Of a stretch of DNA of 63,363 bases, positions 17,599 to 25,126 are shown piece by piece. The notes under the pieces are model-generated. The model made no database searches, had not been told where the DNA came from, and saw only the letters and a program-made list of their open reading frames with translations. Position 1 is the stretch's first letter; each line of letters starts with the position of its first letter. The DNA is taken from the NCBI RefSeq assembly GCF_026130545.1, contig NZ_JAMOIM010000027.1, positions 1 to 63,363 of the forward strand, written 5' to 3'. The position numbers were made by a program, and so were the translations under genes. Source of the stretch: Lichenifustis flavocetrariae (GTDB taxonomy: Bacteria > Pseudomonadota > Alphaproteobacteria > Rhizobiales > Beijerinckiaceae).

Positions 17599-18342
17599 TC
17601 AGGCCACACGTGGCAAGTACATGTCGCGCACTCGCTCATCGCCCCGCAGCATCTCGGCCGGACCCGAGCAATGAACGCGGCCATGATCGAAAGCATAGAT
17701 GAAATCCGCGATCTCGAACGAGAGGTCGACGTTCTGTTCGACCAGGATGATCGAGACTCCGCGTTCCGCGAGTTGGATCACGATTTCGAAGATCTGGTGG
17801 ATGATCAGTGGAGCGAGCCCAAGGGAGGGCTCGTCGAGAAGCAGGAGCTCGGGGTTGCCCATGAGCGCCCGCCCGATGGCGAGCATCTGCTGCTGTCCGC
17901 CCGAGAGCCGGCTCGCTGACTGGGTGCGGCGCTCGCCGAGAACCGGAAAGAGTGTGTAGACCTCGCTGAACAGTTCGGCCCGGCTCTTGCCGCGCCCCGG
18001 AAGAAAGCCGGCGATCAGGTTTTCCTCAATCGACAGGTGCTGGAACACCCGCCGACCTTCCGGACAGTGGCCAAGCCCCCGGCGCGCCATCTGGAAGGGT
18101 TTCGTGCCCTCGACCTGCTCGCCCTTGAAGGCGATGCGGCCGTCGGTCGGCCGACACAAACCACTGAGCGTGCGCAACAAGGTCGTCTTGCCAGCGCCGT
18201 TCGGGCCGATGATGCAGACGACCTCACCCGCGAACAGCTCAAGGCTGACCCCATGCAAGACCTTCACCCGCCCGTACCCTGATGCGATTGCGTCGACCGC
18301 GAGCAGCGGCTTCGATGGTCCCCATCGCCCCGGGTTGTCCAA
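17599..18342 (-). CDS. livF: branched-chain-type amino-acid ABC transporter ATPase LivF, 247 aa
   Basis: Complete ATPase: Walker A 'GPNGAGKTT', the LivF hallmark 'CPEGRRVF', signature 'LSGGQQQMLAIGRAL', Walker B 'LLLLDEPSLGL'. The start is deduced as TTG 18342 because a perfect AGGAGG lies six bases upstream and the family N-terminus ('LLAVDAIASGYG') follows shortly after; the open frame itself extends to 18432. This start lies inside the upstream livG gene, giving a 104-bp overlap. The second of two ATPases for the LivHM permease pair. Confidence 0.88.
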   Translation of the reverse strand: MDNPGRWGPSKPLLAVDAIASGYGRVKVLHGVSLELFAGEVVCIIGPNGAGKTTLLRTLSGLCRPTDGRIAFKGEQVEGTKPFQMARRGLGHCPEGRRVFQHLSIEENLIAGFLPGRGKSRAELFSEVYTLFPVLGERRTQSASRLSGGQQQMLAIGRALMGNPELLLLDEPSLGLAPLIIHQIFEIVIQLAERGVSIILVEQNVDLSFEIADFIYAFDHGRVHCSGPAEMLRGDERVRDMYLPRVA

Positions 18343-19078
18343 GATAGGCCTCCTGCACCTGTCGATTGCCCCGGATTGCCTCGGGCGTCCCGTGGGCCAG
18401 GACGGCCCCTCGGGCCATGACATAGATTTCATCCGAAACCGACATGATCAGCTTCATGTCGTGCTCGATCAGCACGATCGCGAGATCGGGCGACCGGAGC
18501 GCCTGGATGTGGGCTTTCAGTTCGTCGGTTTCGCCGTGATTGAGGCCGGCCGCGGGCTCGTCGAGCAGGATCGCACGCGGACGGGCCACGATGGCGCGCG
18601 CCAATTCGACGAGCTTCTGCTGGCCATAGGCCAGGCTGCCGGCGTGCCGTTCGCCCAGATGGGCAATCCCGAGCCTTTGCAGCACCGTCTCGCAGTCCGA
18701 TCGTGCTTCCGCTTCGCTGCTGCCCGGTGACAAGCCAAAGGCCTGCATGATCAGGCGCGGCAGCGAGCGGGGCACCAACGCGACCTCGAGGTTTTGCAGC
18801 ACGGTCAGGCCGTCGAAAAGACGGATGTTCTGGTAGGTGCGGCTTAGCCCCGCGCGCGCGATCTTGTATTTCGGCAGATCCTGGAGTGCGACATCGTCGA
18901 GCAGAATGCGCCCGCTCGTGGTTCGGAACGAACCCGCCGCCATGTTGACGAGCGTCGACTTGCCGGCGCCGTTCGGGCCAATCACCGCGGTGATCACGCC
19001 GGGCCTGATCGTCAGCGAGACGTCGTCGATGGCCGTGTTGGCGCCGAAGCGTTTGGTGACATGGTCGAAGACCAGCAT
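18239..19078 (-). CDS. livG: branched-chain-type amino-acid ABC transporter ATPase LivG, 279 aa
   Basis: Walker A 'GPNGAGKST', 'GLSRTYQNIRLF' Q-loop region typical of LivG, signature-like 'LAYGQQKLVELARAI', Walker B 'AILLDEPAAGL'. Normal LivG proteins end near 'VQEAYLG'. Here the frame runs about 32 residues further as an Arg/Gly-rich tail overlapping the start of livF. The extension probably reflects loss of the original stop and may be tolerated. Start at ATG 19078, two bases from the livM stop. Confidence 0.88.
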   Translation of the reverse strand: MLVFDHVTKRFGANTAIDDVSLTIRPGVITAVIGPNGAGKSTLVNMAAGSFRTTSGRILLDDVALQDLPKYKIARAGLSRTYQNIRLFDGLTVLQNLEVALVPRSLPRLIMQAFGLSPGSSEAEARSDCETVLQRLGIAHLGERHAGSLAYGQQKLVELARAIVARPRAILLDEPAAGLNHGETDELKAHIQALRSPDLAIVLIEHDMKLIMSVSDEIYVMARGAVLAHGTPEAIRGNRQVQEAYLGQPGAMGTIEAAARGRRNRIRVRAGEGLAWGQP

Positions 19079-19080
19079 GA

Positions 19081-20049
19081 TCAGGCCCTCGTCATTCGGC
19101 GAACAAGCCAACTCGGCCCGTATTCGCGACGGATGAGGCCCATGGGCCGGGCCAAGATGATCAGCACCAACGCGATCCCGTAGAGCAATTGGCGGTAGTC
19201 CGCATAGGCGCGCAGCAGTTCGGGCATCACCACGAGCAATGCCGCGCCGAGGATGACGCCGAACGGGTTGCCGAGCCCGCCCACGACGACGACCAGGACA
19301 ATCGAGAGCGACTCCCAGAAGGTGAAGCTCTCCGGGCTGACGAACTGCTGCATGGAAGCGAACACCACGCCGCCGATGCCGCCGATCGTGGCGCTGGTCG
19401 CGAAGGCGACGAGCTTCACCCCTGTCGTGTCGATGCCGCAGCCCCGCGCCGCGTCCTGGTCCTCGCGCACGGCCGCAAGCGCGATACCGAGGGAGCTTTC
19501 CTGAAGACGCCACACGAAAAGAAAGGTGAGCACCACGAGGACGACCAGGAGGTAGAGATAGTCGAGCGGGGTCGACAGGTGCCAGCCGAAAATGACGGCC
19601 TCGTCGATGCGTGCGATCCCCTGCGGCCCGTTGGTCAGCCCGTCGAGGTTGTTCATCAGCACCCGGATGATCTCGCCGAAGCCGAGCGTGACGATGGCCA
19701 GGTAATCGCCGCGGAGCCGCAGCACCGGGATGCCGAGCAGCACCCCCGCCAGCGCCGCGAGGCCCGCCCCGATCAGCAGGACGAGAAGGAACGGGAGGTG
19801 CAGATCGAACTGCGGCGAGGCCAGCAGCGCATAGGTGTAGGCACCAATGGCGTAGAACGCGACATAGCCGAGATCGAGCAGGCCCGCATAGCCAACCACG
19901 ATGTTGAGCCCCAGGCCGAGCATCGCGTAGAGCAACACGAGATCGAGAATCCGCAGCGGATAGGCGGGTAGGAATTGACCGAATACGATCACCGCGATCG
20001 GCATCAAGGCCATCGGGATCACGGCGCGGAGCTCCGGACGGCGCGTCAT
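19081..20049 (-). CDS. livM: branched-chain-type amino-acid ABC transporter permease LivM, 322 aa
   Basis: Membrane permease with the family blocks 'MLGLGLNIVVGYAGLLDLGYVAFYAIGAY', given here only in outline, then 'GDYLAIVTLGFGEIIRV' and 'GGLGNPFGVILGA'. ATG 20049 is used; GTG 20073 and ATG 20106 in the same frame would overlap livH by a few to about 40 bases, and none has a strong ribosome site. Together with LivH it forms the pore for the substrate bound by the protein at 21021-22130. Confidence 0.88.
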   Translation of the reverse strand: MTRRPELRAVIPMALMPIAVIVFGQFLPAYPLRILDLVLLYAMLGLGLNIVVGYAGLLDLGYVAFYAIGAYTYALLASPQFDLHLPFLLVLLIGAGLAALAGVLLGIPVLRLRGDYLAIVTLGFGEIIRVLMNNLDGLTNGPQGIARIDEAVIFGWHLSTPLDYLYLLVVLVVLTFLFVWRLQESSLGIALAAVREDQDAARGCGIDTTGVKLVAFATSATIGGIGGVVFASMQQFVSPESFTFWESLSIVLVVVVGGLGNPFGVILGAALLVVMPELLRAYADYRQLLYGIALVLIILARPMGLIRREYGPSWLVRRMTRA

Positions 20050-20065
20050 CGGGGTGATGGCGGCG

Positions 20066-21010
20066 TCAGAAGTCACGCTTGTAGACCATGGTTTCCTCGC
20101 TGACATGCTCGCCGAGCAGGCCGGCGGGGCGGAACAGCAGGATGATCACCAGAACCGAGAAGGCGAAGATGTCGCGATATTCCGTGCCGATCAGCCCATG
20201 CGTGAGGGCCGGCATCCAGGCGGTCGCGAAGGTCTCGATGAAGCCGAGCAGCAGGCCGCCCAGCACGGCGCCCGGGATCGAGCCGATGCCGCCCAGGATC
20301 GCGGCCGTGAAGGCCTTCATGCCGATGATGAAGCCCATCGAGAAGGTCGCGACCCCGTAGTAGGAGGCGTAGAGGATACCGGCCACGGCACCGAGCCCCG
20401 GACCGACGAAGAAGATGAGGGCGATCGGCAGGTTCGGGTTGATGCCGACGAGCGACGCCGTCTCGGCGCTCTCGGCCACGGCGCGGATCTTCACACCCAG
20501 GCTTGTGCGGCTGACCAGCAACTCCAGCCCGACCATCAACACCAGGGCGACCGCCAGGATTGTGATCTGCTTGTAGGTCACGACCGCGCCTGCGATCTGG
20601 AAAACGCCGCGCGGCAGGAAGGACGGATAGATGAGTGGGCGGCGACCGCCCACCAGCATCACGACGTTCTGGATCACCACCGCCATGCCCAGGGCCGACA
20701 GCATCGGTGCGAGCCGGGACGTTCCCCGCAACGGCCGGTAGGCCACGGTTTCGACCGCGACCCCGAGAAAGCCGATCGCCAGAAAGGTCGCGAACCCGGC
20801 CGCGAGAGCGACCCCAGGATGGCCCGCCACGCCTCCCAGCAAGCTCGCGGCGAAGACCGCCACGAACGCGCCTGCGGTGAACATCTCGCTGTGGGCGAAA
20901 TTGATCAGTCGGAGGACTCCGTAGACCATCGTGTAGCCGAGAGCGATCAGCGCGTAGATGGCGCCGACCGTCAGGGCATTGATGGCCTGCTGAAGGAGAA
21001 GCGTGGCCAT
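20066..21010 (-). CDS. livH: branched-chain-type amino-acid ABC transporter permease LivH, 314 aa
   Basis: Complete permease with 'LLLQQAINALTVGAIYALI' at the N-terminus, 'GYTMVYGVLRLINFAHSE' (the LivH hallmark) and 'GMKAFTAAILGGIGSIPGA' in the C-terminal half. Starts ten bases after the binding-protein gene stops. Confidence 0.92.
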   Translation of the reverse strand: MATLLLQQAINALTVGAIYALIALGYTMVYGVLRLINFAHSEMFTAGAFVAVFAASLLGGVAGHPGVALAAGFATFLAIGFLGVAVETVAYRPLRGTSRLAPMLSALGMAVVIQNVVMLVGGRRPLIYPSFLPRGVFQIAGAVVTYKQITILAVALVLMVGLELLVSRTSLGVKIRAVAESAETASLVGINPNLPIALIFFVGPGLGAVAGILYASYYGVATFSMGFIIGMKAFTAAILGGIGSIPGAVLGGLLLGFIETFATAWMPALTHGLIGTEYRDIFAFSVLVIILLFRPAGLLGEHVSEETMVYKRDF

Positions 21011-21020
21011 GGACTGCGGA

Positions 21021-22130
21021 CTACTTCAGCAGCTCGAATTTGCCGTTCTTCACCGTGTAAAGGAAGATGAACGGCTTTGTCAGTTCACCGTTGGGCTGGA
21101 ATGAGACGTGGCCCACGATGCTGTCGAAGTCGCTCTTGGCGATGGCCGGCACGATGGTGGCGCGTGTGATCGACGCGCCTGCGGCCTTCATCCCGTTGAT
21201 GACGACCTGGGCTTCCATGTAGCCATAGGCCGAATAAGGACCCGGGTCCTCCTTGAAGGCGGCCTTGTAGGTCTTGGCGAACTCCTGCAGTTGCGGAGAG
21301 GAATCGTAGGGCGGTGCCTGGAACGAGACGATGGCGCCCTCGGCGTTCTCGGGTCCGGCGCCCTGGATGAAGTCGGGTGTGAAGGCGGAGTCGGCCCCGA
21401 ACACCTTTGCGGTGATGCCGAATTCCCGCGCCTGTTTCACGAACAGTCCGATCGCCGGCATGATGCCACCGAAGTAGATGACGTCCGGGTTCTCATTCTT
21501 GATGGTGGTGAGCAGCGCGCTGAAGTCGACGTCGGTCTGTGCGACGCCGCTGAAGGACGTGACCGTGCCGCCGCCCTTCTTGAAGACATCCTGGAACACT
21601 TCCGCAACGCCTTGTCCGAACGCCTGCTTGTCATGCACGATGGCGGCCTTCTTGGCGCCGAGCGTCTTCAAAGCATATTCGGCCGGTGCCGCGCCCTGAG
21701 AAAGATCGTTCGCGATCGGCCGAAACAGGTTGGGATAACCGGCTTTCGTGACCTTCGGGTTCGACGAATTCGTCACCTGGGGCATGCCGCAGCGATGATA
21801 GACATCGGACGATGGAATGGTCACGCCGCTGTTGAAATTGGCAATCACGGCCAACATCGAGGTGTTGTCGCATTGCTTCTGTGCCACGAGCGTCCCCTGT
21901 TTGGGATCGCCGCCGTCGTCTTCGCGCTGGAAGACGAGTTTCTGTCCTCCGACCCCACCTGCGTCATTGGCCTGGCGGATCGCCAGTTCCATCCCGTTCA
22001 TCCAGGTCGTGCCGAACAGCGACTCCGAGTTTGTGAGCGGCCCGGCGCTGCCGATGACGATGTCGGCGCGGGCCGCGCTCGACAACCCCACGAGAAGCGC
22101 CGCCGTAGAAATCAAAGTCACTGTACGCAT
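21021..22130 (-). CDS. branched-chain-type ABC transporter substrate-binding protein (LivK/LivJ family), 369 aa
   Basis: Type I periplasmic binding protein with a Sec signal peptide ('LISTAALLVGLSSAARA', cleavage near residue 23) and family features such as 'IGSAGPLTNSESLFGTTW', 'FQREDDGGDPKQGTLVAQK' and 'YGYMEAQVVINGMKAAG'. ATG 22130 has GGAGAGG nine bases upstream; an in-frame TTG at 22148 is less likely. First gene of the leftward transporter operon. The divergent enzyme operon implies the ligand is an amino acid or betaine-like compound rather than leucine itself; this is inference. Confidence 0.9.
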   Translation of the reverse strand: MRTVTLISTAALLVGLSSAARADIVIGSAGPLTNSESLFGTTWMNGMELAIRQANDAGGVGGQKLVFQREDDGGDPKQGTLVAQKQCDNTSMLAVIANFNSGVTIPSSDVYHRCGMPQVTNSSNPKVTKAGYPNLFRPIANDLSQGAAPAEYALKTLGAKKAAIVHDKQAFGQGVAEVFQDVFKKGGGTVTSFSGVAQTDVDFSALLTTIKNENPDVIYFGGIMPAIGLFVKQAREFGITAKVFGADSAFTPDFIQGAGPENAEGAIVSFQAPPYDSSPQLQEFAKTYKAAFKEDPGPYSAYGYMEAQVVINGMKAAGASITRATIVPAIAKSDFDSIVGHVSFQPNGELTKPFIFLYTVKNGKFELLK

Positions 22131-22185
22131 CTTGATTGTCCTCTCCAACGAAACAGGGTGAGCGCCTCGGCCGAGCTTGGCGGGT

Positions 22186-22872
22186 TCAGGCGATATCCTT
22201 CAGGGGTTTTTCGGCAGCAGCGGCCAACGACGCCGAGAGGTTGCGCGACACGCGTGCGATGTGGCGGCGTAGCACGTCGACGCCACGCTCGACGTCGCGC
22301 AGCCGAGCATAGGCAAGCATCGCGTGGTGATCTGAAAGTTCGCTCTCGACGTCCCGCATGACGAAGAGCTGCAGGTTGACGTAACGAGCCGCGTTGTCAT
22401 GGACGGAACGCAGCAGCTTCAGCGCGACGCGATTGCCGCTTGGGAGGTAGAGCGCCTCGTGGAACCGCCAGTTCAGGTCGCCCCAATTGTCGACGGCGCC
22501 GGTCCGGGACGCCTCGTCGATCAGTGCTTCGGCCCTGTCGAGATCGGCATCTGTGGCGCGTGGGATCGCGGCCTCGAACAGCCAGGTCTCGAGTTGCATC
22601 CGGATCCCGAACAGATCTTCGAGCTCGCGCGGCGAGAGCGACGAGACCACCGTCCCTTTGTGCAGCTCAGAGGTAACCAGCCCCTCGGCTTCGAGATGCC
22701 GGATCGCCTCTCGCAGCGGAATGCGCGACACACCCAACTCTGAGGCCAACCGCTCCTGGCGAAGCATCGTCCCCTCGGCGAGTTGGCCATTGAGGATGCG
22801 ACGCCGCAATTCAGTGGTGATCTGCTCGGTCAATGATGTTCGCCCGGGCTTCAGGGGGACGTCCTTCTTCAT
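22186..22872 (-). CDS. GntR-family transcriptional regulator (FCD subfamily), 228 aa
   Basis: Winged helix ('RLASELGVSRIPLREAIRHL', about residues 42-61) plus an FCD domain (about 85-215) with the ligand/metal residues in 'RFHEALYLPSGN' and 'DHHAMLAYAR'. It is the leftmost product of the intergenic region that also drives the rightward ten-gene enzyme operon. Two inverted copies of a 9-bp word flank this region, one overlapping the regulator's own start. It is the obvious local regulator of both the transporter and the enzyme operon. Confidence 0.9.
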   Translation of the reverse strand: MKKDVPLKPGRTSLTEQITTELRRRILNGQLAEGTMLRQERLASELGVSRIPLREAIRHLEAEGLVTSELHKGTVVSSLSPRELEDLFGIRMQLETWLFEAAIPRATDADLDRAEALIDEASRTGAVDNWGDLNWRFHEALYLPSGNRVALKLLRSVHDNAARYVNLQLFVMRDVESELSDHHAMLAYARLRDVERGVDVLRRHIARVSRNLSASLAAAAEKPLKDIA

Positions 22873-22999
22873 ATTGGATACGATATCGAAGCAAACACGG
22901 CGATCAACTCCTTAATTTGCGCTGATCCCCAAAATATCGCCTAAAAAATAGGCTTTTAATTGAGATCGTACGGTTCTAGCCTGAAACTGTATCCAATTT
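22871..22999. promoter_or_regulatory. divergent control region with paired GntR half-sites
   Basis: ATTGGATAC (22873-22881), followed by the palindrome CGATATCG (22881-22888), lies at the regulator's start. The exact inverted copy GTATCCAAT (22989-22997) lies just upstream of the cupin gene at 23012. The two are 107 bp apart, enough for looping or for separate control of each promoter. The region between is A+T-rich, as expected for promoters. Confidence 0.55.
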
Positions 23000-23011
23000 A
23001 CGGAGCGAGTC

Positions 23012-23566
23012 TTGAGCCAGTCGTCAGGTGTGCTGCCGGTCGATGCAACTACAGGAGCACCTGCCGACGGCCGGGGCGACGTTCTGGTGGTGCAGCCCGG
23101 GACCGCTGAAAGCTATTGGCAGCCAGTGCCGGCGAACGGCCACATCGAGGTGATCTTCGCTCCGCATCGCGTGGCCATGGATCATCCGATCGGGCTCGGC
23201 ACCCAGACGGTGGCGGTGGGCGGCCATGTTCGGGAACATGCGCACGACCGGAACGAAGAAGTGGTGTTGATGATCAGCGGCAAGGGCCGCGCCGTAATTG
23301 ACGGCGAGAGCCATCCCATGGTGCCGGGCTCCGCCTTCTTCATCGGCAAGAATCGCCGACACACTTTCATCAATGAGGGCGACACGGAGATCACCTGGAT
23401 GTGGTTGATCGTTCCGAACGGCCTCGAAGACTTCTTCCGCCTGATCGGCCGCCCGCGTCAGGACGGCGAGCCCGATCCGGAGCCATTCGCCCGTCCGGCC
23501 AACGTTCTCGAAATCGAGCGGCAGACCGTTTTCGCAGTCGTGCCACCCGATCAGCGCCAACCCTGA
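23012..23566 (+). CDS. cupin-domain protein, 184 aa
   Basis: Single cupin domain in the second half: 'HAHDRNEEVVLMISGKG' (two His and a Glu for metal) and 'FFIGKNRRHTFINEGD' (last His). The start is TTG 23012 with GGAGCGAG upstream; the first ~35 residues are not conserved-looking. First gene of the rightward operon, and distinct from the cupin at 17125. Possible roles are an isomerase/dioxygenase step on the imported compound or ligand sensing. Confidence 0.75.
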   Translation: MSQSSGVLPVDATTGAPADGRGDVLVVQPGTAESYWQPVPANGHIEVIFAPHRVAMDHPIGLGTQTVAVGGHVREHAHDRNEEVVLMISGKGRAVIDGESHPMVPGSAFFIGKNRRHTFINEGDTEITWMWLIVPNGLEDFFRLIGRPRQDGEPDPEPFARPANVLEIERQTVFAVVPPDQRQP

Positions 23567-23575
23567 GTGCCCGAC

Positions 23576-24328
23576 ATGCGTCTCAAGAACAAGACCGCCG
23601 TGATCACGGGCGCGGCAGCCGGCATTGGCAAGGCCACGGCCGAACTTTTCGTCCGCGAAGGCGCCAAAGTTGTGATCGCGGATCGCGACGCCGATGCGGC
23701 CGCTGCCGTGGCGCGGCAACTCGGCGACGCCGCCTCCGCGTTCGTGGTGGACGTCAGCAACGGACCGCAGGTCAGACGCCTGATGGATGACACAGTGGCG
23801 CGGCTCGGCCGTCTCGACGTGCTCGTGAACAACGCCGGCTACGGGATCCGCGGCAATGTCGTGACCACCGCGGAGGAGGACTGGGACGCCCTGATGGACG
23901 TGAACCTCAAGGGCGTCTTCCTGTGCTCGAAATACGCGGTTCCGCACATGATTGCGCAGGGCGGCGGGGCGATCGTCAACACCTCGTCCACGATCGCCAG
24001 TGTCGGCATCCCCGACCGTGTCGCCTATGTCGCGTCGAAGGGCGGTGTCGCGGCGCTCACGCGAGCCATGGCGCTCGATCACGCGGGAGACAACATCCGG
24101 GTCAACAGCGTGGCGCCCGGCGTGATCTGGTCCAGCTACTACGAGAAGATGGTGGAGACCCACGAGGATCCCGAGACCTTCCTGGCCAAGCTCAAGGCCA
24201 GGGCGCCGACCAATCGGTGGGGCGAACCTCACGAGATCGCAACGGCGATTCTGTTCCTCGCCTCTGACGAGGCCTCCTTCGCAACCGGCAGTTCGATGAC
24301 GATCGACGGCGGCTACACGGCCTGGTGA
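23576..24328 (+). CDS. short-chain dehydrogenase/reductase (FabG-like), 250 aa
   Basis: Classical SDR: cofactor loop 'TGAAAGIGKATAELF', 'NNAGYG', catalytic Tyr/Lys in 'YVASK' (Y151, K155) with the upstream Ser of 'VNTSSTIAS', and C-terminal 'GSSMTIDGGYTAW'. An aspartate in 'VIADRDAD' after beta-2 favours NAD over NADP. ATG 23576 is used; a GTG at 23567 directly abuts the cupin stop. It probably oxidises a hydroxyl in the pathway. Confidence 0.88.
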   Translation: MRLKNKTAVITGAAAGIGKATAELFVREGAKVVIADRDADAAAAVARQLGDAASAFVVDVSNGPQVRRLMDDTVARLGRLDVLVNNAGYGIRGNVVTTAEEDWDALMDVNLKGVFLCSKYAVPHMIAQGGGAIVNTSSTIASVGIPDRVAYVASKGGVAALTRAMALDHAGDNIRVNSVAPGVIWSSYYEKMVETHEDPETFLAKLKARAPTNRWGEPHEIATAILFLASDEASFATGSSMTIDGGYTAW

Positions 24329-24331
24329 CGG

Positions 24332-25126
24332 ATGACCGCAGGAACGCCCATCGGCATCATCGGCCACGGTGCGATCGGACGCGATCTCGCAGAGCGTCTG
24401 TTGGGAAGCGGGTACCACGTGACGGTTTTGCTGCGCGCGGGGTCGACGTCGCTTGAGGCTGTACCGGCTTCGGTCGGGACCGTGCACACCATTGATGCGT
24501 TGATCGGCACGCGCCCCGCTCTCGTGGTCGAGGCGGCCGGCCAGTCCGCGCTTCAAACCCTCGCCCCCGCTCTGCTGTCGGCCGGCATCGACGTTGTGGC
24601 GGCGTCCACGGGCGCGCTCGGCGATCCCGTCGTGTTCGACCGGCTGGCGACAGCGGCCCGGGAGGGCGGCAGTCGCCTCGTTATCCCGGCCGGCGCCCTC
24701 GGCGGGCTCGATTATCTCGCGGCGCTTCGCGGCACTGCCGAGGCCAGCGTGCGCTACACCTCGCGCAAGCCGCCTGCAGCCTGGCGGGCCGAACTCGTAG
24801 CGGCCGGTCATGACCCGGCGGCTCTCAGCGGGGAGATCGTGCTCTTCGAGGGCACAGCCGCGGATGCGGCGCGGCTCTACCCGCGCAATCTCAACGCCGG
24901 CCTCACCGTGGCGCTGGCCGCAGCCCCCACCCCCGTCACGGTTCGGGTCATCGCCGATCCCGCGGTCGCGCTCAACACCCACGAGATCGAGGCCGAGAGC
25001 GATCTCGGGACGGCTTCGATGCGCTTCGCCAACCGCCCGTCACCGGCCAATCCAAAGACCTCGGCCCTGACCGCCGCGAGCCTTGCGGCGGCGGTGCGTC
25101 GCCTCCTCGAGCCGGTCGTCCTGTGA
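24332..25126 (+). CDS. L-aspartate-dehydrogenase-like NAD(P)-dependent amino-acid dehydrogenase, 264 aa
   Basis: Strong family pattern of aspartate dehydrogenase (NadX/DUF108): N-terminal Rossmann loop 'IGIIGHGAIGRDLAE', 'VVEAAGQSAL', 'IPAGALGGLDYLAAL', 'YTSRKPPAAW', 'ARLYPRNLNAGLTVALA' and the catalytic His of 'NTHEIEAES' (about H217), ending in 'NPKTSALTAASLAA'. In NAD biosynthesis this enzyme makes iminoaspartate for NadA, but nadA/nadC are absent here. It sits in a catabolic operon with a B12 mutase-like protein, so a 3-substituted aspartate (for example methylaspartate) is an attractive alternative substrate. Family sure, substrate speculative. Confidence 0.85.
   Translation: MTAGTPIGIIGHGAIGRDLAERLLGSGYHVTVLLRAGSTSLEAVPASVGTVHTIDALIGTRPALVVEAAGQSALQTLAPALLSAGIDVVAASTGALGDPVVFDRLATAAREGGSRLVIPAGALGGLDYLAALRGTAEASVRYTSRKPPAAWRAELVAAGHDPAALSGEIVLFEGTAADAARLYPRNLNAGLTVALAAAPTPVTVRVIADPAVALNTHEIEAESDLGTASMRFANRPSPANPKTSALTAASLAAAVRRLLEPVVL

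Noticed and set aside
22900-23011. cobalamin riboswitch upstream of the B12 operon
   Set aside because: The leader is too short (about 100 bp to the first gene) and lacks a recognisable B12-box; control by GntR is a better explanation.
23024-24982. 652-codon open frame antisense to the cupin/SDR/aspartate-dehydrogenase-like genes
   Set aside because: Composition is typical of antisense of GC-rich genes, and three convincing genes lie on the other strand.
24332-25126. NAD biosynthesis role (NadX) for the aspartate-dehydrogenase-like gene
   Set aside because: Neither nadA nor nadC is next to it and it is translationally coupled with catabolic genes; role left open.
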